From the NCBI RefSeq assembly GCF_000245015.1, contig NZ_JH600070.1, forward strand, positions 3,019,152 through 3,083,151: DNA of 64,000 bases. The letters run 5' to 3'. Positions within the stretch are counted from its first letter, which is position 1, and every line of letters starts with the position of its first letter. Below the pieces are notes generated by a model, which worked only from the letters and a program-made list of their open reading frames with translations, had not been told where the DNA came from and made no database searches. The position numbers and the translations under genes are program-made. Source of the DNA: Beggiatoa alba B18LD (GTDB taxonomy: Bacteria; Pseudomonadota; Gammaproteobacteria; Beggiatoales; Beggiatoaceae). Below are positions 54,301-63,166 of this stretch, one piece after another.

Positions 54301-56478
54301 TGGCAAGGCATAAGACAACTGAAAATCTGCAATTATCTCATCAGGCGTTTTAGCAACCGCTAATGTTGGCAAGTTAGATGTTTTTTGTGGGGCATCAAAG
54401 GGCAGATAAGGCACTACTATTGACTCGATATAAGCCGTTATTTGATTTTTATACGGATTATCAATGGTCACCAAACCTGCGAATAAGCCGATTAAAGTCA
54501 ATAATATCAACCAAACAGGATGGACACGAAAAGCCCTTGTTGGGGTGGGCGTTGCGTCGCTTGACGTTACCGTTTTCACGGTTTGAGTCGGCAGGCTTAA
54601 ACCTTTAGCGTAAGACCGCTTGTCATAAACCAAATTGGTTCTAATCTTACGTAACCGTTTGGCTAATAAATGGAAATCACTATTTAAAATTTCTAAAACG
54701 AAATTCGATGGAATATTTAACTGATTGATTAATTTATCCCGCAATTGCTTATCAGACGACGCGGAACGCAATCCAAAAGTCCTTTTAATCCCAATCACAT
54801 ATAAAGGATGTTCAGGCAAATACTGTACATTTTTCCGCCCAATATAAACCCGCTTAATGGTTGGCTCTTGCGCAAATTGTTCCGCAAGGGCTTGGATTTG
54901 TTCCTCTGTTAAATGATGTGCAAGTAAAACCTCATTTTGTCGTACAAATTGCCGTTCTGCATACGCTCGTTGTTCTAATAAGGCTCGCTCTTCTGCCAAC
55001 TGCTGATAACGTACTGCCTTGTCTTTTTGCTGTTGTTTTTCGAAAAATTGTGCAATCAAGCCATAACCATCAATTAACCAACGTGGCTCTTGCTCAACCG
55101 CTTTTTCAATACAAGTAACGCCTTTTTCTTGTTGATTCTCTAAAAGAATCCGCCCAACTTGATAATAAGCCGCTGTAGAAAATTCAGCGTCATTTAACAA
55201 GCGTTTATATAAAGGAAATGCTTGTTTATCGCCTTCAATTTCTGCGGTTGTCTGTGCTAATAGCCATAACTCCCTTGATTGCAAAGGGTCTTGCTTTTCC
55301 TGAGCCTGTAAAATTTCTAATAATTGTGCAGATTCCTGCAAATGCAAATGGCGTGCTTGCCACTGCTCGCTGATATTCTCCTGCCATTGTTGATTAAATT
55401 GTGTTTGTAAAACTGCCAAATGTGATTTAAGTAATACATCCGCAGCGGTTTCCGTAACAGGCTTAGGAATCACGGCGGTTTCACCCAGTGCGGCTAAACG
55501 GTCTTTTAACGCGGGATGCGTGTCTTCTATCCCTGTTTCAATGTCTAACTCATCCTCCAACCACTGCGAAACTAACGCAGATTGGCTATAACTTTGTGTT
55601 AATGCCTTGGGGAGTAAAGGATATAACGCGGGAGGTGTAGGCTTTTTATCCGCCAATTTATACAAATTTTTCCAAAACTTTTCTTCTAAAAATTGCCCTT
55701 GAATAGAACTATTAATCAATGCTTCTGCTGTTGTGCGAGACCCCACCACATCCGCCGATGCGCGGTCGGCTTCATACTCATTCGCCCGTGCTAACACAAA
55801 ACTATACGCAGAAAAAAATGGAATATACCAATTAAAAAATCGCCGAAATAAAACCATGCCCCAACTATCATTTTGTGCAAGGACATCCATCAAGCGATAC
55901 CACGATTGCCGAATACGATAAATCCACGAACCAAATTTATTATGTGCGCCTGACAAATGCCCATATTCATGCGCTAAGACCGCCGTAAATTGTTCAGGCG
56001 ACAGCGCGTGCATAAATGGTAAACCAATCAATAAATAATTCTTTTGCCAGCCAAAAATCCCAAGACGCGGACGTTGCATAATGCCCGCATTAAACCGATT
56101 ATCGACCAAAACTTGATGAATCTTAGGCCCTTTTAACTGCTGACGAATATCATCTAATACGTCAAATAAAGCAGGAACTTGCTGACGTTTTAAAGGAATA
56201 CCATCAGGGGGAGGCAAACGTACCCACAAGGCTTGAAAGACAAACACAATAACAATGAAAAGCCCGATAATAAATTTGGCAAATAATGCAGCGTGATGGC
56301 TAACAATAGCTAAATAAATCAACGCGCCTAAACCAAGAAATAACAAGGCAATTATCAAAAACACATAGGCATAACCTAAACCCGCCAACAACGCGACCCG
56401 CAACTTATATTTCTGCGGATATTCCTTTGCAAAAACCGTTAACCGCTCGACGAGGGCGTTAAATTCTGCTTTTTCCAT
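51373..56478 (-). CDS. Giant M48 peptidase / TPR protein
   Basis: A 1701-residue membrane protein. Two membrane helices lie near residues 25-85, then an M48 zinc peptidase domain: VLAHEYGHLSGAHNKFGSW (HExxH near 171) and ANEYEADRASADVVG (third ligand Glu near 234). A TPR-like helical part is followed by another membrane helix near 662 (VWLILLTLIGLFAGLVTI). The remaining 1000 residues are degenerate TPR repeats (e.g. ALRFYEQALAASPSSFSAYN, AYKSYLISAKDGGQAAALVG). It may be a membrane protein quality-control protease with a large protein-binding outer part; substrate unknown. No frame break was seen. Confidence 0.82.
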   Translation of the reverse strand: MEKAEFNALVERLTVFAKEYPQKYKLRVALLAGLGYAYVFLIIALLFLGLGALIYLAIVSHHAALFAKFIIGLFIVIVFVFQALWVRLPPPDGIPLKRQQVPALFDVLDDIRQQLKGPKIHQVLVDNRFNAGIMQRPRLGIFGWQKNYLLIGLPFMHALSPEQFTAVLAHEYGHLSGAHNKFGSWIYRIRQSWYRLMDVLAQNDSWGMVLFRRFFNWYIPFFSAYSFVLARANEYEADRASADVVGSRTTAEALINSSIQGQFLEEKFWKNLYKLADKKPTPPALYPLLPKALTQSYSQSALVSQWLEDELDIETGIEDTHPALKDRLAALGETAVIPKPVTETAADVLLKSHLAVLQTQFNQQWQENISEQWQARHLHLQESAQLLEILQAQEKQDPLQSRELWLLAQTTAEIEGDKQAFPLYKRLLNDAEFSTAAYYQVGRILLENQQEKGVTCIEKAVEQEPRWLIDGYGLIAQFFEKQQQKDKAVRYQQLAEERALLEQRAYAERQFVRQNEVLLAHHLTEEQIQALAEQFAQEPTIKRVYIGRKNVQYLPEHPLYVIGIKRTFGLRSASSDKQLRDKLINQLNIPSNFVLEILNSDFHLLAKRLRKIRTNLVYDKRSYAKGLSLPTQTVKTVTSSDATPTPTRAFRVHPVWLILLTLIGLFAGLVTIDNPYKNQITAYIESIVVPYLPFDAPQKTSNLPTLAVAKTPDEIIADFQLSYALPFDARFVQGGIIAVLQYSKLFLKEDLLQIRYDSKQLDEWRYLITYQVKQGNTSNIKSYQATLSTKAEEIDKNLSELTNVMVGVTRDFPAVLQLGSESYDFQLDNLFKDFDYEKIFTTMQTVEQQMLAGKASPANLLTISELWSWLAFFKSTQNNLQLSDEFATQATASYLLAQAFKASLPRDSYQRGLLLFALDYPAMALNAWQAQTVTDKREMSRMTQLQAFIRHETEILKKQPNDALNLYLLMRYYSKHGEGNVSHQYLLAFLENSEPSFLIGLEYAIAIGSVGIQRHFTPEYFRRLLEQQSALLQTFFGVPPSTLFDKMLALFKIASNEQPALSNIIEIQQQQLKKASALQKETAFFSADLLRKIIELDMQNAATKWLNLESNMLGRPDEAMRVYKVITTYYPDSPLAYSLQFSMTSEFPKINELFEKAYQAKLDRYGLYAVVATTSYLRQFWQYYPNLIAWLNKYRQQSITNARGLLSNIIFYQVFMYEPVIQRYFDNLKKIDPYNPDVWRLALVLNKKDSVIEEAHAVLGDSYAFFNLVGDYWASSEKNDTASALRFYEQALAASPSSFSAYNKVTELYIQNKTYEKAIALSKQFLTQDIEPLSRYSVINRMGKVQLLQKDYQGAYKSYLISAKDGGQAAALVGIAKASEQLKKANAETLYQQAVERYPQGFAVTELGLFYLRHQEVDKAVATFKKYLSYQEPCYFCSELIDYYQAEGKPEQAIDIAMRTKGKDKGKDSENTILSFLADYYRQKGLHQLEISLLKRLSSRMQGELKKDMPFYYAGQYIDALVKSGAPDVEERLADLIKTYKLVHFRMLELVGADLIKFGHYDLAFTVNKALHQSYNGSRAGGTSLVMLAIAWRFGSKHSEADKAFILESFKNLEDQDEWVGKKVRALLGDEPIESLTAYMTSDLRRNEIYYFLAGAAAADGQREKAIILLLLALELHATDNAEYLMAYGLLKQLIKWEEDI

Positions 56479-56670
56479 AAGTTCACTACCTTGATTATTA
56501 AAGTTTTTTAGTTAGGCATGAATCATGACAAAATAACACTTCATTTTCAAGGGGTTTTATAACAACTAAATTTAAACAAGCTGAACACAAGAATAGTGAT
56601 AATGTAGAAAATGCCTATATTTATTAAAATAACCGCCAGTTTTAGCTTTGACGCAATCCGAGAAATCACA

Positions 56671-57576
56671 ATGTCCCGTTATATCAATCCTTATACTGAT
56701 TTTGGTTTTAAAAAACTCTTTGGCGAAGAAGCAAACAAAGACTTATTAATCGACTTCTTAAACCAACTACTCCCCGCCCACCACCAAATTCAAACCCTAC
56801 AATTTAAAAATACCGAAAAACTCCCCCTCTACGCCGAAGACCGCAAAGCCTTCTTTGATGTTTACTGCACCAGTCCTAACGGCGAAAAATTCATCGTTGA
56901 AATGCAACGCGCCCGCATGGATTACTTCAAAGACCGCGCCTTGTTTTACGTCACTTTCCCCATTCAAGAACAAGCCAAAAAAGGCGTATGGAACTTTAAA
57001 CTTTCTGCGGTTTACTTCATCGCTATCTTAGACTGCTTTATTGAAGAAGCTCCTGAAGCAACTGACTTTCGCCAAGATGTCAGCTTAAAAAACCAACACG
57101 GACAAATTTTCTACGACAAACTTCATTTCTGCTTTTTACAAATGCCTTTATTCAATAAAAAGGCGGAGGAGTTAGAAAATCACTTTGAAAAATGGATTTA
57201 CTTTTTAAAAAACCTAGCGAATTTAGAAGAGATACCGAGAATATTAAACGAACCTGTTTTTAAGAAAGCGTTTGAAATTGCGGAGCTATCGAATTTAAAA
57301 CCGCGACAAGCGCAACAATATCGCCGTAGTTTAATGAATTACTGGTCGAACAATGCAGTGATAAACACCGCTTTTGAAGATGGCAAGGCGGAGGGGTTAG
57401 TCGAAGGGATAACGCAAGGCGAGGTCAACTTATTACGCAAATTACTAGAAAAGCGTTTCGGTCAATTACCGCAACACATTCAAGAAAAATTAGCGCAAGC
57501 CTCAGCGCAACAATTGGAAGGTTGGACAGATAAACTTTTAGAAATTCAACAACTAGAAGAGCTTTTTAAATCCTAA
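56671..57576 (+). CDS. Rpn-family PD-(D/E)XK nuclease / putative transposase
   Basis: About 301 residues from MSRYINPYTDFGFKKLFGEE, the canonical start of this family (20 more codons are open upstream). The PD-(D/E)XK core is KAFFDVYCTSPNGEKFIVEMQ near residue 65, with Asp and ExQ metal residues. The C-terminus repeats GKAEGLVEGITQGE and ends in a helical LLRKLLEKRFGQLP segment. Rpn proteins nick DNA and promote recombination; many are called transposases by annotation, but no inverted ends flank it. A composite-repeat end abuts its stop. Confidence 0.88.
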   Translation: MSRYINPYTDFGFKKLFGEEANKDLLIDFLNQLLPAHHQIQTLQFKNTEKLPLYAEDRKAFFDVYCTSPNGEKFIVEMQRARMDYFKDRALFYVTFPIQEQAKKGVWNFKLSAVYFIAILDCFIEEAPEATDFRQDVSLKNQHGQIFYDKLHFCFLQMPLFNKKAEELENHFEKWIYFLKNLANLEEIPRILNEPVFKKAFEIAELSNLKPRQAQQYRRSLMNYWSNNAVINTAFEDGKAEGLVEGITQGEVNLLRKLLEKRFGQLPQHIQEKLAQASAQQLEGWTDKLLEIQQLEELFKS

Positions 57577-57578
57577 AT

Positions 57579-57768
57579 TAATCTGAGTTCGGCGAGTTTC
57601 TTTTAAAAAGACAACAGATTGAATGTTGTAGGGTGGAATAGCGAAGCGTATTCCACCTTGAAATTCTGCAAAAACTGAGCAAAAACTGATTATAAATCGT
57701 ATGGTGGAATACGCTTTGCTATTCCACCCTACATTTTTTTGTGAATCAGGATTCAAAAGCGCGTGCCT
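57579..57768. repeat. Composite repeat end with nested GGTGGAATA inverted repeat
   Basis: Begins like the other elements (AATCTGAGTTCGGCGAGTTT) but then carries a different module: GTAGGGTGGAATAGCGAAGC near 57630 and its mirror GCTATTCCACCCTAC ending at 57732. A TGAATCAGGATTC unit closes it. The right inverted end is missing. Confidence 0.75.
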
Positions 57769-57769
57769 A

Positions 57770-58459
57770 CTAAGGTGCCCACGGCATTATTTGCCGCATT
57801 CCCTGCATGACTGGTGAAACTGTGTGTGACATCGCACCGACATCACGACTCATATAACGCACACCATAATCCATTGAAACAGTTGCATTACGCATAACTC
57901 GCATATCTTCCGACATCGTGTGCATATCGCCCGACATTAGTCCCATGTTGCCAGACATTGTTTGCATATTTCCTGACATGCCATGCATATCGCCTTGCAT
58001 CGCCGCCATATTCACCGACATCGTACTCATATCCGTTGACATCTGTTGCATATTAACACTCATGACAGACATATTATTTGCCATTGTCGCCATATTGCTA
58101 TGCATAGAATTCATATAAGTTTCCATTTTTCCCATATTCAACGACATACTTTGCATGGCATTTTCCATTACATTAATCGTGCGATACAAATTGATACCAA
58201 TCAAAACCGCTATGATAGTAATTGGAATCAATAAAAACATAATCAACCGATGGCGTTTTTCACTGGCTTCATGTCGTTCAACCTGTGCACGGTGTTTCTT
58301 TTCCTGCAACCGCATGGCTTGCGCTTGCCGAATGTCTCGCCGTTGATTTTGCTCTTCAAGACGTGTAAAGGCTTGTTGCAAACCATCAACTAACGCCGTA
58401 ATCGCTAAACGGGTTTCTTGACTAGATTCTGTCACTTGAGGGGTAGATTCTGTGCTCAT
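57770..58459 (-). CDS. Methionine-rich membrane-anchored repeat protein
   Basis: 229 residues: an N-terminal cytoplasmic coiled coil rich in Arg, Gln and Glu, one membrane helix (LIMFLLIPITIIAVLIGINL) near residue 75, and an outer region of about 110 residues built of 7-residue units of the type M-S-x-x-M-x-x (MSVMSVNMQQMSTDMSTMSV). Methionine occupies two heptad positions almost without break, which is unusual. Met-rich stretches can bind Cu(I) or simply form a coiled coil. No family recognised. Confidence 0.7.
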   Translation of the reverse strand: MSTESTPQVTESSQETRLAITALVDGLQQAFTRLEEQNQRRDIRQAQAMRLQEKKHRAQVERHEASEKRHRLIMFLLIPITIIAVLIGINLYRTINVMENAMQSMSLNMGKMETYMNSMHSNMATMANNMSVMSVNMQQMSTDMSTMSVNMAAMQGDMHGMSGNMQTMSGNMGLMSGDMHTMSEDMRVMRNATVSMDYGVRYMSRDVGAMSHTVSPVMQGMRQIMPWAP

Positions 58460-58557
58460 TGCTCATTGACCGCCTATGGGTTATGTCGTTGGGTTAATTA
58501 ATTGCGCAAATTATGCTTAAAACGCGATTACCTCGCCAAACTCAGTTTAATCACAAA

Positions 58558-61500
58558 TTAACGTCCTACCAAGCCTAACGAGCAAATAACCTGCGGTTCT
58601 TGCAAACTAACTGACTCATGCACAATACATAAACGCTTTTCATGAAACCGCAATATTAAATACTCGATTAACTCCTCATCACTCACCTGATGACGATACT
58701 TATAATGTAACTCTTCTTTTATTTCAGGATACAAAGGATAACTATTTAATAACTCTAAAATTTCAGGCAATTCAGGATAAAATAACAACAATTGTTCACT
58801 CACTAATGCTTTTAACTGATTGTAAACTTTAAACTTAATTCCTCTTAAATTCCCCGCGCCACTGCCTGCGTTATCATCATCATCCCCCATTAATGTCTGA
58901 ACCGTGGTTTTAACTAACTCAAAATGAGCTTCAGGACGTGCAAGTGCAGGCGTATCAGGGCGACAACTGGCAATTGTTAAAATTGCTTTTGGCGAATCCG
59001 TCACAATCTTGCCCGACGCATCAATAAACGCCAACGCATCGCCCCCCATCGGCGTATTTAAATACACAACCGCCCCCGCTTCTGTATGCGCTTTAGCCGT
59101 ATGAATATGAGGCGGTAAACGCGGAATTTTATATTTTAAATCAGGATTATCCTTAATCGCTTTTGTCCAAATCGCATAAGCCTCAGAAATTAAATCGACC
59201 TCGTGGTCAACCTCATCATCTAAACTGCCTGCTTTTTCATGATACAAATTCACTAACAGCGTTGATTGCGTCTCATCCTCAAAAAAGGCTTCATCTGTGC
59301 CAATCACTTCCGCATTTTCCTGTAACCGTAAACGCAAACGCTGGCGCAAATTAATCAAACTCTCTACCCCTTCGGCAGGCAAAAACGAATAACACAAAAT
59401 TTCACTATTCTGCTGTCCAATTCTATCCACCCGCCCAACCCGCTGAATTAATCGCACAATTGCCCACGGCAAATCATAATTCACTACAATCGACGCATCT
59501 TGTAAATTTTGCCCCTCCGATAACACATCGGTTGCAATTAATACCCTGATTTCATTTTCTATTTTATCCGTCTTACCATGACTAACAGGACTAAATCGAC
59601 GCGCAAACTCACTCGGGTTATCACTCTGTCCTGTCACAGCTTCAACACCTAAAACCCCTTTATTTTTAAAAAATTGGGCGAGATAAAGTGCTGTATCTGC
59701 AAACTGCGTAAATACTAAAATCTTTTCTGTTGGATGCAATTCAGTGATTAAATGCACTAACGTTGCTAATTTAGCATCTTGCTGATAATTCACCTGCCCA
59801 CAACGCTGTAAAATACTTAATAACTGCATCGCATCCGCGTTTAAATGCTCACTTAACAAACCCGAAAAATGCTTTGCGGCTAACCAACGAAACCGCCCTT
59901 TTACCTGCTGATAATCCCCATATAACGCCACTGCCCGCTGTTTTAACGCACTTAATGACCACGTATCGACTAACTCATTTTCAACAACGGTATCGCCATC
60001 ATTTTCAATATCTCCCGCTGATTTATGCAAAAAATCAACATCATTATCAGCCACTTGTGCATCAAAATTTGTCACCGCTAACGGCTCAGTTCCCAACGGC
60101 ACAGGCAATTGATTTTCTAGCGCGTGCAACATCACAAAATTACGTAAGACATGCCGTTCAACCGAATACAAAAATGCTGATTCACTACTTTCTAAACGTT
60201 TAAATAAATTAGTACGGCAAAACCCCATTAAACGCTTACCACCCCGATTTAAGTCACGGATAATTTTCTCTTCTTCCGTTGTCATATCTACCGTAGGCAC
60301 TAAATATTTTACATCCCCCAACCCATAACGTGGCAAATACAACTGACTTAATAAATCAACGGTTTCCTGTGCATACAAATGCCCATAAGCCGTATGCGAA
60401 CCCACAGAAAAAGTTAGCGTTTTCGGCTTCCGTATTGGAAAATAAGCCCGTTCTTGATTTTCTAACAATAAATAAGAAAGCTGTCTCTCCGTGTCGAATA
60501 ACGTGTAATTTTCTTGGATAAAACTACGGGTACGACGTACCATATAAAGACGCATTAACTCCCGCCAATCATCAGGATAAGGACTCAGCGTAAATGCCGC
60601 TAAAGAATATTCACCATGTTCTTTTAAACGCCGTTTTTCATCCTTAGTCGCCTTTTTTAATAAAACTTCAGGGCGAATCCCTAAATTCTTATCCACAGGA
60701 ACAAATAACCCCAACTGATTGGCAAGGTCTTCATAAGTCTTATTATAAGGGGTTGCAGACAGTAAAATAACCTTACTATCATTTTTCGCCAAATACTCAC
60801 GAATTGCTTTATAACGTTTGCCTTCTTTATTCCGTAAATTATGGCTTTCATCAATAATCACCAAATGATAACGCTTTAAATCAGGCAAGGCGTTAATCAC
60901 TTCAGAAAGGGATAAAACATGACTCATTTTTAAAAAACGGTCACAATAGCCTGTTTTCCACATACTCACGAGATTTTTAGGACAAATGATTAACGTTTCT
61001 AAACGATGCACTTCCTCAAAAATTTTCGCCAAGACCGTCGCCATCATGGTTTTACCCAAGCCGACCACATCCGCCAACAATACCCCGCCCCGCTGTGCCA
61101 AATGACGTGCGGCTAACTTAACGGCAGTGACTTGATAAGGAAATAATTTTTTACGAAAATCGCGCGGGATTTCGAACTCATTTAAACTAATTCGCGCTTC
61201 TTGTGATAAATGATAAGCAATTTTTAAATAAACCTCGTAAGGCGTTACCGCTTGTTCAACCCAACTTTGTTCAATTAATTCAATCAAACGTTGTGAAATA
61301 TCTTCACAATACCTTGTTTCCCAACGTTCATTAAACCACGCAATTAATTTTTCTCCGACTTCAGAGCCTTCAACATCAACGTTTAATTCTCCCTGCCCTG
61401 ATAACCCTGAATGGGTTAAATTGCTACTGCCTAAATAACTGATTAATGGCTTAAAATCATCTTCACGGAACAATAAATATAATTTTGCGTGTAGGGAATG

Positions 61501-61908
61501 TTTCAGAAATAAGCGGATTTTTAATTTTTCTGTTTTTAACTGCTCGACCAACTGTTTTAATTGCTTTTCGAGCCGATTGGAAGGAATAGAACGGATTAAC
61601 TGTTCATAAAATTCAGTCATGACGACATTTAATAATTTTTTTCTTTCTGACGGGTCGGGCGTTTCCTCATCTCTTAACCCGTAACGCACGCGCCAACTGG
61701 GGATATTTGCCTGAGCCTGAGCCATACCGATTAAAACACGGCAACATTTCCCCTCGCCACCCTCTAATTTATCCACATAATCCGCAAGATGCGCCCAACC
61801 GCCTAGATTAAAATAACCGATACAGAAATCAGCCCGATAAGCAACCGCAAGGCTTTTTTGCAAAATCGGGAGAAGTTTTTCATTGATATTGTCGAATAGA
61901 GTTGTCAT
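58558..61908 (-). CDS. Phospholipase D-like / SNF2-type helicase fusion
   Basis: 1116 residues. N-terminal PLD-like nuclease domain with SLHAKLYLLF near residue 138 and YLGSSNLTHSGLSGQGELNV near 158. Then a superfamily 2 SNF2-like translocase: Walker A LLADVVGLGKTMMA near 284, Walker B LVIIDESHNLRNKEG near 352, motif III LLSATPYNKT near 381, and C-terminal VLIATDVLSEGQNLQDA and IQRVGRVDRIGQQ near 827. Such proteins occur in restriction-like defence systems beside DNA methyltransferases. A methyltransferase fragment lies 1.4 kb upstream on the same strand, beyond a toxin-antitoxin locus. Confidence 0.88.
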   Translation of the reverse strand: MTTLFDNINEKLLPILQKSLAVAYRADFCIGYFNLGGWAHLADYVDKLEGGEGKCCRVLIGMAQAQANIPSWRVRYGLRDEETPDPSERKKLLNVVMTEFYEQLIRSIPSNRLEKQLKQLVEQLKTEKLKIRLFLKHSLHAKLYLLFREDDFKPLISYLGSSNLTHSGLSGQGELNVDVEGSEVGEKLIAWFNERWETRYCEDISQRLIELIEQSWVEQAVTPYEVYLKIAYHLSQEARISLNEFEIPRDFRKKLFPYQVTAVKLAARHLAQRGGVLLADVVGLGKTMMATVLAKIFEEVHRLETLIICPKNLVSMWKTGYCDRFLKMSHVLSLSEVINALPDLKRYHLVIIDESHNLRNKEGKRYKAIREYLAKNDSKVILLSATPYNKTYEDLANQLGLFVPVDKNLGIRPEVLLKKATKDEKRRLKEHGEYSLAAFTLSPYPDDWRELMRLYMVRRTRSFIQENYTLFDTERQLSYLLLENQERAYFPIRKPKTLTFSVGSHTAYGHLYAQETVDLLSQLYLPRYGLGDVKYLVPTVDMTTEEEKIIRDLNRGGKRLMGFCRTNLFKRLESSESAFLYSVERHVLRNFVMLHALENQLPVPLGTEPLAVTNFDAQVADNDVDFLHKSAGDIENDGDTVVENELVDTWSLSALKQRAVALYGDYQQVKGRFRWLAAKHFSGLLSEHLNADAMQLLSILQRCGQVNYQQDAKLATLVHLITELHPTEKILVFTQFADTALYLAQFFKNKGVLGVEAVTGQSDNPSEFARRFSPVSHGKTDKIENEIRVLIATDVLSEGQNLQDASIVVNYDLPWAIVRLIQRVGRVDRIGQQNSEILCYSFLPAEGVESLINLRQRLRLRLQENAEVIGTDEAFFEDETQSTLLVNLYHEKAGSLDDEVDHEVDLISEAYAIWTKAIKDNPDLKYKIPRLPPHIHTAKAHTEAGAVVYLNTPMGGDALAFIDASGKIVTDSPKAILTIASCRPDTPALARPEAHFELVKTTVQTLMGDDDDNAGSGAGNLRGIKFKVYNQLKALVSEQLLLFYPELPEILELLNSYPLYPEIKEELHYKYRHQVSDEELIEYLILRFHEKRLCIVHESVSLQEPQVICSLGLVGR

Positions 61909-61933
61909 AGGGGTATCTCATTGATTTTTTAAA

Positions 61934-62247
61934 AAAGACTGTCTGAACCAGAATTTTCAGGATTAAAAGATTGTCTGAACCAGAATTTTCAGAATTAACA
62001 GAATTTCCAGAATTAAAAAGATAAGAAAATTAAAAGAATAAAAAAATTATGTTTTTAATCCTGTATTAAACACTGTCTGAATCAGAATTTTCAGGATTAA
62101 AAGATTGTCTGAATCAGAATTTTCAGAATTAACAGAATTTCCAGAATTAAAAAGACAAGAAAATTAAAAGAATAAAAAATTATGTTTTTAATTGTTTTTA
62201 ATTCTGCTAATTCTGGAAATTCTGTGAATTCTGATTCAGACAGTCTT
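61934..62247. repeat. Two tandem composite-repeat units
   Basis: Two head-to-tail copies of the inner module (GACTGTCTGAACCAGAATTT and again ACTGTCTGAATCAGAATTTT from about 62078), the second with its mirror half ending GAATTCTGATTCAGACAGTC. The TAACCTGAG ends are absent. They separate the helicase gene from the toxin-antitoxin locus. Confidence 0.8.
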
Positions 62248-62268
62248 TACAATCTTCAAACGCTCAAT

Positions 62269-62296
62269 TTGACATTATCTAATTAGATAATAAACT
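62269..62296 (+). promoter_or_regulatory. Promoter with palindromic operator before the toxin-antitoxin locus
   Basis: TTGACA (62269-62274) and TAAACT (62291-62296) stand 16 bp apart, and the spacer is exactly the perfect palindrome TTATCTAATTAGATAA. A dimeric repressor such as the HigA-like protein downstream would block the promoter from this site. Confidence 0.65.
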
Positions 62297-62324
62297 GTCC
62301 TCATAATACATAATAGATGGTCAA

Positions 62325-62798
62325 ATGAAAAAAGGTTATTTCATGAAGATACTCGCTTGTTTAGTTTCTGATGTTGACAATAATATGATTGCACCGTTTT
62401 TAGAGTACATGATTCTTTATAATAAATTAGATGGTGAAACGAAAGAACAAGAAAAACAGCGTACAAAGCAAGTTGCACAGATACAAGATACGATTAAATT
62501 TCTTTGGGAGCATAACGGGGCAATGAATCTTCCTCCGTTAGTATAACCTTATAAAAACTGTGAAGTTAGCATTATTAAAATTAGTCTTGCTGATAAATTA
62601 GTCAGAATTGCATTTAAAACTATTGAAAATGAAATTTTATTGTTAAATGTGGTTGAGAAACCAAAACGTTATGAAAAAGCACTAAAAGCGAAAATTGACA
62701 AAGAAATTCAACTATTTTTAGATGATGCAGAGCAATATTTAGCCTTTTATTTAAAAAACCGTCATAGTATTGACATCACAGAAAAAGCAATCTCTTAG
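62325..62798 (+). pseudogene. HigB/Gp49-like RelE-family toxin with in-frame stop
   Basis: A 157-codon frame interrupted only by TAA at 62544. The first part ends QDTIKFLWEHNGAMNLPPLV; after the stop the same frame continues PYKNCEVSIIKISLADKLVR, IAFKTIENEILLLNVVEKPK and on to a natural TAG at 62796. The layout fits phage-derived Gp49/HigB toxins, where the block LP..(K) is followed by lRi, yRi.f and ILL strands. A single A-to-T change (AAA to TAA) explains the stop. The HigA-like antitoxin gene follows. Similarity was judged by eye. Confidence 0.68.
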
Positions 62799-62865
62799 AG
62801 AATACTTTTTCAGCCCTACAATGAGATGTTGTGGGGCTATGGCTTAACAAGAGAGATTCTTGATT

Positions 62866-63153
62866 ATGAAAGTAAAAGATTATTCTGCCGTTTTGGTAAC
62901 TTTAGACGAAGTTAAACAACATCCTAAATATCAAGCGTATGTTGATGAGAATCGAGCACGTCTTCATTTAGCGGAAATCATTCACAATGCACGGGTTGCA
63001 CATCATTTAAGTATGAAAGAGTTGGCAGAGAAAGCACACACAACGCCCGCCGTGATTAGTCGTATAGAAAACGCCCAAGTTTCAGCAGGTATTGATGTTA
63101 TTTATAAAATAGTTAAAGCATTGGGAATGAATAAGTTAGTGCTTGAGTTTTGA
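62866..63153 (+). CDS. HigA-like XRE-family antitoxin
   Basis: A 95-residue DNA-binding protein with an N-terminal helical part and a helix-turn-helix of the Cro/C1 type (LSMKELAEKAHTTPAVISRI near residue 50, then ENAQVSAGIDVIYKIVKALG). ATG 62866 is preferred over the in-frame TTG at 62860; AAGAGAG lies upstream. It follows the disrupted toxin gene by 67 bp, in the toxin-first order of higBA loci, and is likely to bind the palindrome at 62275-62290. Confidence 0.85.
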   Translation: MKVKDYSAVLVTLDEVKQHPKYQAYVDENRARLHLAEIIHNARVAHHLSMKELAEKAHTTPAVISRIENAQVSAGIDVIYKIVKALGMNKLVLEF

Positions 63154-63166
63154 GCGTTGGTTTATC

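Noticed and set aside
56671..57576. Insertion sequence around the Rpn-family gene
   Set aside because: No inverted ends or target duplication flank it; the repeat at its 3' side belongs to the composite family and has only one end.
57918..58118. Plus-strand frame rich in Ile and Cys opposite the Met-rich repeats
   Set aside because: Antisense of CAT/ATG-rich repeat DNA.
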